Part shown: piece after piece, positions 39,089 through 47,545 of the stretch
Layout: each line of letters begins with the position of its first letter
Position numbering within the stretch: position 1 is the first letter of the stretch
From: Prochlorococcus sp. AG-402-A21
Lineage (GTDB): Bacteria > Cyanobacteriota > Cyanobacteriia > PCC-6307 > Cyanobiaceae
Direction of reading: 5' to 3'
Assembly (NCBI GenBank): GCA_003279655.1
Contig: QCHI01000011.1
Span: 1-47,545 of the forward strand
DNA: 47,545 nucleotides
Position numbers and translations under genes: made by a program
The notes under the pieces: model-generated
The model's database searches: none
What the model saw: the letters and a program-made list of their open reading frames with translations, nothing else
Told to the model about the DNA's origin: nothing

Positions 39089-41995
39089 CTATTTTGTTTT
39101 AATTACCCTTACTTTACTTGCTCTTAGACGTCCTGTTTTAGTTGTAGAAGGCGTTTTTCGAGTGCTACTTTTTTTTGTTGATGATGAATCTAAATCTTTC
39201 TTTGTTGACTTTGTTGTCTTTTTCGTAGAACTTTTTTTCTTAGCTGTTGTCTTTTTGCTTGATTTCTTAGCTGCCAATAATTCAATAGCCTCCTCAATAG
39301 TAATATCTTCAGCGCTTTTGCCCTCTGGTAGAGAAGCATTGACTTTGCCCTGTTTAACATATAAACCATAAGGACCATTAAATAATTGAATAGTTTCTTT
39401 TTCTCCATCTGGGACACCAAGTTCCTTCAAAGCGGTTCTTCCTCCTCTCCCTCTTTTAGGAATAGATAAAAGCTCAAGAGCTCTTTCTAGGCTCACTTGA
39501 AGAACGTCATCTTCGCCCTTGATTGAGCGATAATCTTTCTCACCGTCATTTTTGCTCCAAACCACATAAGGACCAAATCGACCCAAACTTGATTGAACTT
39601 TTCCACCCTCTGGATGCTCACCAAGAAGTCGTGGTAATTGAATTAATCCAAGAGCCTCTTCAAAAGTCAAGTTCTCTGGTTTTAAATTCTTAGGTAATGA
39701 AGTCCTCTTAGGATTTGGAGCTTTTTTTAAAGATTTATCATCCAGGCATTCAAGTGCTTTTTCAACATCTATCTCTTCCTCTTTTAAATTCTCTGGCAAC
39801 AAAACCTGAACCTTGGATGAATCCTGCTTCAAATAGAGTCCATATTGACTACTTTTATACAAGCGAAGATTTCCCAGCTTTTTCTTACCTTTTGGTATCC
39901 CAAGATCTTTCAATTCGACTACTAAGCCTCTTTGAACAAAATGACCATATCTACCATTCAAAAGATATAAATTCTGTCCACTATCAGGATCAACTCCAAG
40001 TGATTCAGGTCCCTCAGCTTTTTGTTTTAAGATCATCTCTGCAATATCCTCGTCCAAATCCGCAGGAGTAATTTCCTGTGGAAGAGTAGCTGTTATAGGT
40101 TTTCCATTTTCACCAAGTTGCTTTGATTCCAGGTATGTGCCAAATTTGCCCAACCTAACAAGAGATGAAAGTCCCTCTAATGAAACAGCTCGGAATTCTC
40201 CTCCATCTATATCTCCCTCTCTTTGTTGAACTTGATTCTCTAGACCAGTATCACCTTTATAAAAGCCCTTAAGATATGGAAGCCAATTCACTTTCCCTGT
40301 TGAGATCTCATCAAGTGTAGATTCCATTCGAGCAGTAAAACTGGTATCTACAAGATCAGGGAAATGTTCTTCAAGAAGTGCGGTAACAGCAAATGCTGTA
40401 AAACTTGGAGTCAAAGAATTGTTGTTTAGAACTGAATAGCCTCGGTCTACGATTGTTCCAATAATACTTGCATATGTTGACGGACGACCTATACCCTCTT
40501 TCTCAAGTGTTTTAACTAATGATGCTTCGCTATATCTAGCAGGAGGCTGAGTTTGATGCCCTAACGCCTCTACATTCTTAGCGGTAGGAGAATCTCCTAT
40601 CGCTAAGCTAGGCAAAAGTACTTCTTGCCCTTCAAGTGCACTATCAGGATCATCAGTACCTTCAACATAAGCTCTAAAGAAACCAGGAAAATCTATACGT
40701 TTACCACTAGCACGAAAGAATACATCCGATGCTTGTAATTCCACTCCAAGCATTGTCAATCTTGCATCGGCCATTTGACTAGCAACTGTTCGTTTCCAAA
40801 TAAGTTCGTATAAAGAAAGGTCCCTTCCTTGCAAGTTGGACTCTTTGGGTGTTTTAAAACTCTCACCAGAAGGACGAATTGCTTCATGGGCTTCTTGAGC
40901 ATTTCTTGTCTTGTTGGAAAATTGGCGCGGCTTTTCACTTAAGTATTCGACACCATATTTTGATTCAACACAATTTCGTGAAGCATTAATTGCCTGATCG
41001 GAAAGATGAACAGAATCTGTTCTCATATATGTAATAAAACCTCTCTCATACAAACCCTGGGCACATCTCATAGTCTCCCTAGCTGATAATCGAAGTTTTC
41101 TATTAGCTTCTTGTTGTAATGTGCTTGTTGTAAAAGGAGGAACTGGTTTACGAATTGATGGCTTTTCCTCGACATTAATAACTTTCCAAGTATCAGTAGT
41201 TAATTTTTCAGCAAGTTTCCTTGATTCTTCTTCCTTGAGTAATTTGACATTTCGTCCAGATTTCAATAATCCAGTTGACTCATCAAAATCACTACCACTA
41301 GCAATCCTTTGATCCCCAATTGAGGTCATTTTCACCTCAAATTCACTACCTTCTTTTTCTAATTTTGCTTTTAAGTCCCAATAACTTCCACTTTTGAAAG
41401 ATCTTCTTGCTCTCTCTCTTAAAACCAGCAATCTTACGGCAACTGATTGGACTCTTCCAGCAGATAAACCCCAAGAAACTTTCTTCCATAAAAGAGGAGA
41501 CAAAGTATACCCAACTAATCTGTCTAAGATCCTCCTTGTTTCTTGAGCATGAACTAATTCCATATCGATTTCTCTTGTTTTTGATAGTGCTTTGGAAATA
41601 GCTTCTTTAGTTATCTCATGAAAGACCATCCTCTTTACTGGAATTTTAGGGTCTAGAACATTCATTAAATGCCAACTTATACTTTCTCCTTCTCTATCTT
41701 CATCAGTCGCAAGAAGCAATTCACTAGCACCTTTCAAAGATTGTTTTAATTCCTTGACAACTTTTTTCTTGTCCTTGGGTACCACATATAAAGGATCAAA
41801 ATCAGCAGTTGTATTAACTCCAATCGTTGCCCACTTTTCTCCTTTATGCTTTGCAGGGATCTCAGACGCATTGTTAGGCAAGTCTCTTATATGCCCCATT
41901 GACGCAATAACTTGGAAATCCTTCGGCAAAAAACCTTTAATGGTCTTTGCCTTTGTGGGACTTTCAACAATTACCAAAGTATGGTCAGTGGGCAT
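39089..41995 (-). CDS. topA: DNA topoisomerase I
   Basis: 968 residues. Type IA enzyme relaxing negative supercoils. The toprim domain begins LVIVESPTKAKTIKGFLP, with acidic residues in LLATDEDREGESISWHL (about 95-110). The active-site Tyr lies in GFITYMRTDSVHLSD (about 320). After the core (about 1-590) come several C-terminal topA repeats (RLGKFGTYLE, LNGRYGHFVQRG, SLGRFGPYVVWS, FNGPYGLYVKQG) instead of CxxC zinc fingers. A Lys/Ser/Thr-rich tail of about 60 residues follows, as in other cyanobacteria. It heads a five-gene operon with gaps of 4-6 bp and is divergent from ndhB. Confidence 0.96.
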   Translation of the reverse strand: MPTDHTLVIVESPTKAKTIKGFLPKDFQVIASMGHIRDLPNNASEIPAKHKGEKWATIGVNTTADFDPLYVVPKDKKKVVKELKQSLKGASELLLATDEDREGESISWHLMNVLDPKIPVKRMVFHEITKEAISKALSKTREIDMELVHAQETRRILDRLVGYTLSPLLWKKVSWGLSAGRVQSVAVRLLVLRERARRSFKSGSYWDLKAKLEKEGSEFEVKMTSIGDQRIASGSDFDESTGLLKSGRNVKLLKEEESRKLAEKLTTDTWKVINVEEKPSIRKPVPPFTTSTLQQEANRKLRLSARETMRCAQGLYERGFITYMRTDSVHLSDQAINASRNCVESKYGVEYLSEKPRQFSNKTRNAQEAHEAIRPSGESFKTPKESNLQGRDLSLYELIWKRTVASQMADARLTMLGVELQASDVFFRASGKRIDFPGFFRAYVEGTDDPDSALEGQEVLLPSLAIGDSPTAKNVEALGHQTQPPARYSEASLVKTLEKEGIGRPSTYASIIGTIVDRGYSVLNNNSLTPSFTAFAVTALLEEHFPDLVDTSFTARMESTLDEISTGKVNWLPYLKGFYKGDTGLENQVQQREGDIDGGEFRAVSLEGLSSLVRLGKFGTYLESKQLGENGKPITATLPQEITPADLDEDIAEMILKQKAEGPESLGVDPDSGQNLYLLNGRYGHFVQRGLVVELKDLGIPKGKKKLGNLRLYKSSQYGLYLKQDSSKVQVLLPENLKEEEIDVEKALECLDDKSLKKAPNPKRTSLPKNLKPENLTFEEALGLIQLPRLLGEHPEGGKVQSSLGRFGPYVVWSKNDGEKDYRSIKGEDDVLQVSLERALELLSIPKRGRGGRTALKELGVPDGEKETIQLFNGPYGLYVKQGKVNASLPEGKSAEDITIEEAIELLAAKKSSKKTTAKKKSSTKKTTKSTKKDLDSSSTKKSSTRKTPSTTKTGRLRASKVRVIKTK

Positions 41996-42074
41996 CAGCT
42001 CAGTTTCCCTCCTACTTATCTAACGTACTTGATAGTAAAATGCATAGCCCAAAATGATAAAAAAGGCATATTTC

Positions 42075-42093
42075 ATAACTTCGCTAGAGTTAT
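42075..42093. promoter_or_regulatory. Small dyad overlapping a candidate ndhB -10 element
   Basis: ATAACT (42075-42080) and AGTTAT (42088-42093), 7-base spacer; the right arm overlaps TATAAA (42091-42096), a plausible -10 located 30 bases before ndhB. Possible operator; no partner -35 is clear. Confidence 0.3.
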
Positions 42094-42125
42094 AAAATCA
42101 GATACAGCTTAAAAACGATACATAA

Positions 42126-43688
42126 ATGGGAGAACTTTTGTCTTTTCAAATATTCATAAACGAGCCTGTAGAGCTTTTAAATCTCTCTTTAAATGCCAAA
42201 GCTGTGCTTCCAGAGGCTGCAGTCTTAATGGCAATGCTAGGTACTCTTTTGGTTGATTTGGCTGGAGAAAAGATATCAGCCCGATGGTCCCCTCCGATCT
42301 GTTATGCAGGTCTGGGTACTGCCTTGATTTTGCTAATAATGCAATGGAATGGAGCAATACAAGAATCTTTCTTAGGTGCATTTGTCGCAGACAATCTTGC
42401 TATTGCTTTTAGAGGGGTCATAGCTCTATCAACTCTTATTTCTCTGCTCATCAGCTGGAGATATGCTGAACAAAATGGAAGTCCTATTGGTGAATTTGCC
42501 GCAATATTATTAGCTGCCACTCTTGGAGCAATGCTTCTATGCGGTTCAACTGATCTAATAAGTGTTTTTGTTTCACTAGAAACACTATCAGTTGCAAGCT
42601 ACCTACTTTCTGGATATCTCAAAAGAGACTCAAGAAGTTCAGAGGCAGCTTTAAAATATTTGTTAGTTGGTTCGGCTGCAGCCGCTGTATTTCTTTATGG
42701 GGCATCACTACTTTATGGCATAAGTGGTTCTACAAATTTAAAAGAAATAGGAATAACCTTATTAAATGCTCCAACTCCTTTATCTGCATTAGCGCTGGTT
42801 TTCGTATTATCCACGGTGGCTTTCAAAATTGCAGCCGTTCCATTTCACCAGTGGACTCCAGATGTTTATGAAGGTTCCCCTACACCAGTAGTTGCCTTTT
42901 TGTCAGTAGGGTCTAAGGCCGCAGGTTTTGCACTTGCAGTAAGAATACTAGTGGGATGTTTTAGCGCTTTTGACACACAATGGAAATTGCTATTTACTGT
43001 TTTAGCTGTTCTAAGTATGTCGCTGGGAAATGTTGTAGCGCTAGCTCAAAAATCAATGAAAAGAATGCTGGCTTATAGCTCAATTGGACAAGCTGGATTT
43101 GTAATGATCGGATTGGTTTGCGGAACTGAAGATGGTTTTGCAGCGATGGTTTTATATATGGCAGCTTATTTATTTATGAATCTTGGTGCTTTTGCATGCA
43201 TAATCCTCTTCTCAATCAGAACAGGGAGTGATCAAATCTCTGATTATGCAGGCCTTTACCAAAAAGATCCCTTAATAACTTTGGGGTTAAGTTTATGTCT
43301 TCTTTCTTTGGGAGGAATTCCTCCAATGTTGGGGTTCTTCGGGAAGATTTATTTATTTTTCGCTGGATGGGCAGATGAACAATACTTACTAGTAAGCGTT
43401 GGTCTAGTTACTTCTGTTATCTCGATTTACTATTACATATCAGTTATAAAAATGATGGTCGTCACAGAACCAAAAGAAGCTTCAGATGTAGTAAAAACGT
43501 ATCCATCCATAGAATGGTCAATTCCAGGTATGTCATCTCTTAGAGTGGCTTTGATTTTTTGTGTTCTCATAACTGCTATTGGAGGAATCATTTCAAACCC
43601 TCTCTTTGACTTTGCAGATAGTGCGGTAAACGGAACTCCATTACTTCGTGAAGCTATTACTCTGGCAAGTAAAAGTTCAATTGCCTAA
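42126..43688 (+). CDS. ndhB: NAD(P)H-quinone oxidoreductase subunit 2 (NdhB)
   Basis: 520 residues, about 14 helices. An antiporter-like subunit of the NDH-1 complex used in respiration and cyclic electron flow. Diagnostic stretches are [20 protein letters not shown] (with the proton-path Glu), [40 protein letters not shown] and [20 protein letters not shown]. Then come [19 protein letters not shown] and a C-terminal [14 protein letters not shown]. Length is normal. It stands alone from other ndh genes and is divergent from topA. The LolD-like ATPase gene begins at or just after its stop, so the two are probably co-transcribed. Confidence 0.96.
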   Translation: MGELLSFQIFINEPVELLNLSLNAKAVLPEAAVLMAMLGTLLVDLAGEKISARWSPPICYAGLGTALILLIMQWNGAIQESFLGAFVADNLAIAFRGVIALSTLISLLISWRYAEQNGSPIGEFAAILLAATLGAMLLCGSTDLISVFVSLETLSVASYLLSGYLKRDSRSSEAALKYLLVGSAAAAVFLYGASLLYGISGSTNLKEIGITLLNAPTPLSALALVFVLSTVAFKIAAVPFHQWTPDVYEGSPTPVVAFLSVGSKAAGFALAVRILVGCFSAFDTQWKLLFTVLAVLSMSLGNVVALAQKSMKRMLAYSSIGQAGFVMIGLVCGTEDGFAAMVLYMAAYLFMNLGAFACIILFSIRTGSDQISDYAGLYQKDPLITLGLSLCLLSLGGIPPMLGFFGKIYLFFAGWADEQYLLVSVGLVTSVISIYYYISVIKMMVVTEPKEASDVVKTYPSIEWSIPGMSSLRVALIFCVLITAIGGIISNPLFDFADSAVNGTPLLREAITLASKSSIA

Positions 43689-43701
43689 CCACTTCAAACC
43701 A

Positions 43702-44388
43702 TTGAAAAAATCTGTAGCGCGTCTAACGAATGTAAATAAATTTTATGGGGAAGGCTCAGTCAAAGTGAAAGCGCTTGATGAGCTAAATCTTGAGGTTCAC
43801 CAAGGGGATTACCTTGCAGTGATGGGTGCAAGTGGATCTGGTAAAAGTACAGCAATGAATATACTTGGATGCCTCGATCGTCCTACTAATGGGACTTATG
43901 AATTAAATGGAACTGCAGTGGAAAAACTTGATGATGACTTATTAGCAGATATTAGGAACAAAGAACTTGGTTTTGTTTTTCAGCAATTTCATCTACTTCA
44001 AGAAGTTTCAGCACTTGAGAATGTAATGCTTCCAATGATTTATGCATGCGTACCTTCTTCAGAAAGGAAAAAACGCGCTGAAGAGGCTCTTAGTCGGGTA
44101 GGACTTGAGAACAGGATGACCAATCTACCTAATCAATTGTCTGGAGGACAACAACAACGAGTTGCCATAGCAAGAGCAATAATCAATCAACCATCTTTGT
44201 TATTAGCAGACGAACCAACTGGGGCTCTTGATTCCAAAACTACTGAAGATGTTTTAAATCTTTTTGATCAACTTCATAGTCAAGGAATAACAATTGTCTT
44301 AGTTACTCATGAAGACAATGTTGCTCAAAGAGCAAAAAAAATAGCAAAGTTTAGAGATGGCAAAGTAATAGAGATTACTCAAAATTAA
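43702..44388 (+). CDS. ABC transporter ATP-binding protein, LolD/MacB/DevA-like
   Basis: 228 residues from TTG 43702 (KKSVARLTNVNKFYG). Alternatives are TTG 43681, which overlaps the ndhB stop, and GTG 43648; none has a good ribosome site. Walker A GASGSGKSTAMNI, Q-loop FVFQQFHLLQEVSA, signature LSGGQQQRVAIARAI, Walker B LLLADEPTGALDSKTT and switch His in LVTHEDN are complete. The pattern is that of type VII (LolCDE/MacB/DevBCA) systems. No membrane partner is encoded nearby, so it is an orphan here. Substrate unknown. Confidence 0.9.
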   Translation: MKKSVARLTNVNKFYGEGSVKVKALDELNLEVHQGDYLAVMGASGSGKSTAMNILGCLDRPTNGTYELNGTAVEKLDDDLLADIRNKELGFVFQQFHLLQEVSALENVMLPMIYACVPSSERKKRAEEALSRVGLENRMTNLPNQLSGGQQQRVAIARAIINQPSLLLADEPTGALDSKTTEDVLNLFDQLHSQGITIVLVTHEDNVAQRAKKIAKFRDGKVIEITQN

Positions 44389-44403
44389 TTCAGACAATCA
44401 TAT

Positions 44404-45162
44404 CTAAGCAGACAAGACTTTCACTTTATTTTCTTTAAGAAGAATCAATCTTCCACTTGAATCTATACCTTTGATATCCCATTTGAATCCAGTTTCTTTA
44501 TCAACGTATTTTCTTGACCACAATCTTTTTTCAACCTGACTACAAAGAAAATTTTTATTATCTAAAAGATCTAAAGATCTTTCTATTGCGAGTAGAACTT
44601 CTGAAGACCAAAAATTTATATTCATAGTTTTATCTCCAATGATTTGTTTTAATGAAATCCCCTCTTTAGGAACATTATTAAAAACGTTTAAACCTACTCC
44701 AACTCTTAATAATCTAAGTTTTCCTCCTCTAAAAAATAATCTAGGTAAGATTCCAGCTAATTTTTGACCATCAAAGAATAGATCATTTGGCCATTTAATA
44801 TTGACATTAACTCCTATCCGTTCAATTCTTTCAACCAAAGCTAATGCCACCGCCAATCCATAAAGTTGAGAATTATTTTCACACGAACCTTCCCTCTTAA
44901 TAGCCGCACTAACCCAAACCCCTCCTTTTGGTGCATGCCAAATTCGACCAGCTTGACCTTGGCCATATTTTTGACAAGAAGAAAATATTGCTATTGGCTG
45001 ATTTTTTTTTACTGGTTTCTCTGCAATCCAATTTGATAGCTCTATTTCTGTACTAGCACAAATAGTTTTCAGCATTAATCTCCAAGACTTGGAAGAGGAA
45101 TGATTGAATTTGTGATATCTATAGATCAACCCAACTCCTCTAGAGAATTTTTGATTATTCAT
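44404..45162 (-). CDS. birA: Biotin--[acetyl-CoA-carboxylase] ligase
   Basis: 252 residues, catalytic form without an N-terminal HTH, so not a repressor. Biotin/ATP-site pieces are present: QKYGQGQAGRIWHAPKGGVW (the G-x-G-x-x-G-R-x-W loop), SAAIKREG, KWPNDLFFDGQKLAGILPR and VGVGLNVFNN. The small C-terminal SH3-like domain is at the end (GIDSSGRLILLKENKVKVL). It biotinylates AccB for fatty-acid synthesis. The first 30 residues are poorly conserved-looking and the true start might be the Met near residue 30. vipp1 lies 27 bp upstream on the same strand; the gene is convergent with the LolD-like gene. Confidence 0.93.
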   Translation of the reverse strand: MNNQKFSRGVGLIYRYHKFNHSSSKSWRLMLKTICASTEIELSNWIAEKPVKKNQPIAIFSSCQKYGQGQAGRIWHAPKGGVWVSAAIKREGSCENNSQLYGLAVALALVERIERIGVNVNIKWPNDLFFDGQKLAGILPRLFFRGGKLRLLRVGVGLNVFNNVPKEGISLKQIIGDKTMNINFWSSEVLLAIERSLDLLDNKNFLCSQVEKRLWSRKYVDKETGFKWDIKGIDSSGRLILLKENKVKVLSA

Positions 45163-45189
45163 ATTTCAAAAGTAATGTGTTCTTAAAAA

Positions 45190-45966
45190 TCAAGAATTAT
45201 CCATTGACTTTTTCATCTCCTCTAATTCAACTTCAACTTCTTGGATTTCTACTGTCTCTACTTCATTGACATCTAAATCAGAAGGAGGCAAAGCTATTGC
45301 CTCAACTCCCGATTTCAATTTGGTCCTCAATGTCTCTAATTCTTTCTCTATATCATCGCCTCCTTCTAATGCTTCGAACTTACTTTCTAGATCTTCTCCA
45401 GCCAACTCTAATGCTGCTTGTCCAGAAGCCTCCAATGCCTCTACTTTATCTTCCATTCTTTCAAAAGCAGCCATTGCGGACTTGCTCCCTAAGTCACCAA
45501 CTGCACTTTGAATTTGTTGCTGAGCCTTGGCTGCCTGAGCTCTTGCTTTGAGCATATCTTTTTTAGTTCGAGCCTCTGCAATCTTTCGCTCTAATAACAA
45601 AAGGCTTTTCTTTAGTTTTTCAACTTGACCATTTTGAGTTTGAAATTGAGTCGATATAGATTTATAAGTTTCTTGAAAAGTTTTTTTTCTACTTAAAGCT
45701 TCTCTAGCCAGATCGTCCTCTCCCTTTTTTAAGGCTAATTCAGCTCTGGTGAACCAATTTTTTATCTGCTCTTGTGCTTGATTTGATTGATTCTCTAATC
45801 TTTTTTGACTTGCAATAGCCATAGCGACAGCTTGACGAAGCTTTACCAAGTCTTCTTGCATATCAGCAACAGACTGATCAAGAATTTTTATTGGATCTTC
45901 TGCATCACTGACAAAAGCATTTAGATTTGCCCTTATCAAGCGACTTAACCTATCTAATAATCCCAT
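45190..45966 (-). CDS. vipp1: PspA/IM30 family protein (Vipp1)
   Basis: 258 residues. The N-terminal amphipathic helix MGLLDRLSRLIRANLNAFV, the EDPIKILDQSVADMQEDL segment, and a long coiled coil (about 25-220) define the PspA/Vipp1 family. The C-terminal extension (about 220-258, SDLDVNEVETVEIQEVEVEL) is the Vipp1-type tail absent from PspA, though acidic and short here. ESCRT-III-like, it assembles rings and rods on membranes and is needed for thylakoid maintenance. It lies 27 bp before birA and is divergent from the DUF721 gene. Confidence 0.92.
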   Translation of the reverse strand: MGLLDRLSRLIRANLNAFVSDAEDPIKILDQSVADMQEDLVKLRQAVAMAIASQKRLENQSNQAQEQIKNWFTRAELALKKGEDDLAREALSRKKTFQETYKSISTQFQTQNGQVEKLKKSLLLLERKIAEARTKKDMLKARAQAAKAQQQIQSAVGDLGSKSAMAAFERMEDKVEALEASGQAALELAGEDLESKFEALEGGDDIEKELETLRTKLKSGVEAIALPPSDLDVNEVETVEIQEVEVELEEMKKSMDNS

Positions 45967-46039
45967 TAGGATCTTTTATGCAATCTAAAAAATATTAGCT
46001 AGATTTAAGCATTAACTCACCAATAGTGTCTAATTAAAA

Positions 46040-46522
46040 TTGATTGTAGAAGATCTAAAGCAAAAAACAAAAGCAAAAAGAGAGCAGTCAATTTACACAT
46101 GCTTGGAAAAAATCAAGTCTTCATGGAAAGGGAATGTCGGGGGCCTTATTCAAGATTGGTCAAAAATAGCTGGGGAGCAACTCGCATTGAATTGCACACC
46201 ACTAAATATTAATAATAAAATCCTAACGATTGGAGCAAGTCATCCACAGTGGAGACAGGCTGTTCAATATAACCGTTTGGAGTTAATTGAATCTTTAAAA
46301 ACATATGGATATCAAATAAGAGAGATACGAATTAGACAACATTATCCAATTGATTTAATTAATAAAGAAAGTGAAAAAGAAATCTGGGAAAGACACCCAA
46401 GTAGAACTGATAAAAATGGAATCACCAATTGTCCTTTTTGCAAAGTACCTTCACCTAAAGGAGAAGTTAAATTATGGGGTAAATGTAGTTTTTGTCGAAG
46501 AAAAGAATTGAAAATAGATTAA
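46040..46522 (+). CDS. DUF721 (DciA-like) protein with C-terminal zinc-ribbon-like motif
   Basis: 160 residues from TTG 46040; no ATG lies before the conserved domain. The DUF721 core covers about residues 20-105: WSKIAGEQLALNCTPLNI, ILTIGASHPQWRQAVQY and LIESLKTYGYQIREIRIR, with the KH-like fold and the Trp-x-Gln motif of DciA. DciA recruits the replicative helicase in bacteria lacking DnaC/DnaI, a role inferred here. Beyond the core, C131-x2-C134 and C149-x2-C152 frame 14 residues with a GE...WGKC pattern, which looks like a zinc ribbon. It is divergent from vipp1 and convergent with menG. Confidence 0.88.
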   Translation: MIVEDLKQKTKAKREQSIYTCLEKIKSSWKGNVGGLIQDWSKIAGEQLALNCTPLNINNKILTIGASHPQWRQAVQYNRLELIESLKTYGYQIREIRIRQHYPIDLINKESEKEIWERHPSRTDKNGITNCPFCKVPSPKGEVKLWGKCSFCRRKELKID

Positions 46523-46533
46523 ACAATTTTCCT

Positions 46534-47232
46534 TTAGGCTTCAAGCAGTAAAATCCCCATTTGCCCCTGAGCTAATGTTCGATATTGTGCTTTTTTAAAA
46601 CCAGCGGCAAGTGCCAGATCAATTTGTTTTGCACCTGTGGGGAAGTTAACTAAACTTTTCATTATGTATGAATATTCTTTTCCTAAACCGAAAAGTGATG
46701 CAATTGGAACCACAAAAAAACTTAAATAGATTTTTTGGAATAACCCTTGTATGGAACGTCCTTCAAAAGATCTAAAATCTAATATTCCAGCTCTACCGCC
46801 TGGTTTCAAAATTCTAAAAGCCTCTCTAAGCCCTGCATAAGAACTAGAAAGATTCCTTAAGCCATAGGCCATTAAAAGACCATCAAACTGATCTGATGGC
46901 AAATTCGTTTGAAGAGCGTCTCCATTTATCCATTTAATGAAAGAATAGTTTTTTTTAGATCTTTCTCTTGCTACTAATAGTGCTTGAGAAGCTGAATCTA
47001 TCCCGGTAATATTTTCAGAACTTTTCATATATCTAGCCAAAAGTATTGACATATCTCCAGTTCCACAACAAAGGTCTATCCATATTTCTCCATAAGTCGG
47101 ATTAAGCATATTCAACAATTCTCCTTTCCAAAACCTATGTAATCCAAAACTAAATATATCATTTAGAAAATCATACTTTGAAGAAATTGAATTAAACATT
47201 TCCTCTATAGCTTTAGTATTACCAGGCCTCAT
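46534..47232 (-). CDS. menG: UbiE/COQ5 family quinone methyltransferase (MenG)
   Basis: 232 residues. SAM-dependent C-methyltransferase: FNSISSKYDFLNDIFSFGLH is the family opening, IWIDLCCGTGDMSILLARY motif I (about 50-68), INGDALQTNLPSDQFDGLLM motif II and RILKPGGRAGILDFRSF motif III; the C-terminal GAKQIDLALAAGFKKAQYRT closes the domain. In cyanobacteria this enzyme performs the last methylation of phylloquinone, and it may serve plastoquinone precursors; the exact substrate is inference. hisF lies 79 bp upstream on the same strand. Confidence 0.94.
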   Translation of the reverse strand: MRPGNTKAIEEMFNSISSKYDFLNDIFSFGLHRFWKGELLNMLNPTYGEIWIDLCCGTGDMSILLARYMKSSENITGIDSASQALLVARERSKKNYSFIKWINGDALQTNLPSDQFDGLLMAYGLRNLSSSYAGLREAFRILKPGGRAGILDFRSFEGRSIQGLFQKIYLSFFVVPIASLFGLGKEYSYIMKSLVNFPTGAKQIDLALAAGFKKAQYRTLAQGQMGILLLEA

Positions 47233-47311
47233 ATGAATCTAAGAAATTCATTACTCTCACAAAAACTTAATGTGGAAAAATTTATTTTACATCTTTTAGT
47301 GCAAATATTAA

Positions 47312-47545
47312 TCATTCAATTGGTCTGATAATTAAATTTTCATTAATTAGATATTCTTTGATTTCGCTGATAGTTAATTGTCCATCATGCAATAGGGATG
47401 CTAAGAGAGCAGCTGAAGATTTCCCAAGAGTAAAAGCCTCTTTAATGTGTCTCAAGCAACCAGCTCCTCCAGAGGCTATTACAGGAATTGGAACCTTTTC
47501 AGAAATAGATTTAGTCAATTCTATGTCATACCCATTTTGAGTTCC
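47312..47545 (-). CDS. hisF: Imidazole glycerol phosphate synthase subunit HisF, N-terminal part beyond window
   Basis: The last 78 codons are visible; the frame is open to the window end and the start lies outside. [20 protein letters not shown] and [18 protein letters not shown] are the D-G-T-x-x-G-Y-D and phosphate-binding G-G-x-G segments of the C-terminal half of the HisF beta/alpha barrel. [20 protein letters not shown] is the normal C-terminus. With HisH it makes IGP and AICAR in histidine synthesis. It is followed by menG on the same strand. Confidence 0.95.
   Translation of the reverse strand, partial: GTQNGYDIELTKSISEKVPIPVIASGGAGCLRHIKEAFTLGKSSAALLASLLHDGQLTISEIKEYLINENLIIRPIE

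Overview
The window is core chromosome of a picocyanobacterium, almost certainly Prochlorococcus of an A+T-rich lineage. The evidence is photosystem I genes (psaF, psaJ), the Rieske/cytochrome f pair (petC, petA), ndhB, a high-light-inducible protein, a vipp1/pspA gene and a GroEL2 with a Met-Gly-Gly tail. It also holds several cyanobacteria-only families (DUF3067, TIGR00303-type CobT, cyAbrB). A 62-residue gene between tRNA-Trp and tRNA-Asp matches the 'hyper-conserved protein' of Prochlorococcus and marine Synechococcus. I see no insertion sequence, prophage, CRISPR array, rRNA or integrase. Genes are packed tightly; only one gap (4948-5249) exceeds 300 bases.

Layout. 1-4950: a prohibitin-like protein (cut by the window edge), a small unknown, YajQ, a DprA/Rossmann-like protein, a phosphotransacetylase-family protein, an SDR protein and methionine aminopeptidase. 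5200-7820 is a translation cluster: rplS, tRNA-Trp, the hyper-conserved gene, tRNA-Asp, gltX. 7776-11041: a cation/proton antiporter, a DUF1643 protein, an Hli protein and tsaD, all on the minus strand. 11115-19050 is mostly photosynthetic electron transport: psaF-psaJ, (gmk), an NFACT protein, a small membrane protein, tatC, (DUF3067), petC-petA, lgt, cobM. 19166-26738: a RodZ-like HTH protein, Ppx/GppA, a UbiA prenyltransferase, an LD-carboxypeptidase, ispD, fabG, a 58-residue membrane protein and groEL2. 26805-34465 is the respiratory oxidase region: an unknown protein and an ABC-2 exporter pair, then ctaB and ctaA facing ctaC-ctaD-ctaE. 34561-41995: a cyAbrB regulator, ribE, and a tight five-gene minus-strand operon from topA through two lipoproteins, a DUF2232 protein and cobT. 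42126-47545: ndhB, an orphan LolD-like ATPase, birA, vipp1, a DUF721 protein, menG/ubiE and the end of hisF.

The genes fit together. TatC lies just upstream of a Tat-dependent Rieske protein, and a second Tat-type signal occurs in a lipoprotein at 35700-36701. CtaA and CtaB make heme A for the divergent oxidase operon. UbiA and MenG supply quinones to petCA and ndhB, and CobM and CobT serve (pseudo)cobalamin synthesis.

The most notable non-gene signals are strong intrinsic terminators placed inside neighbouring coding sequence: petCA into the start of lgt, and psaFJ into the antisense end of gmk. Others are a 13-bp inverted repeat between the divergent cta operons, a composite hairpin after the hyper-conserved gene, and a six-copy perfect 9-bp repeat at the end of groEL2. 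I found no obviously new multi-gene defence or mobile system. The best candidates for poorly understood biology are the hyper-conserved protein with its structured 3' region, and the topA-cobT operon with its unknown envelope proteins.
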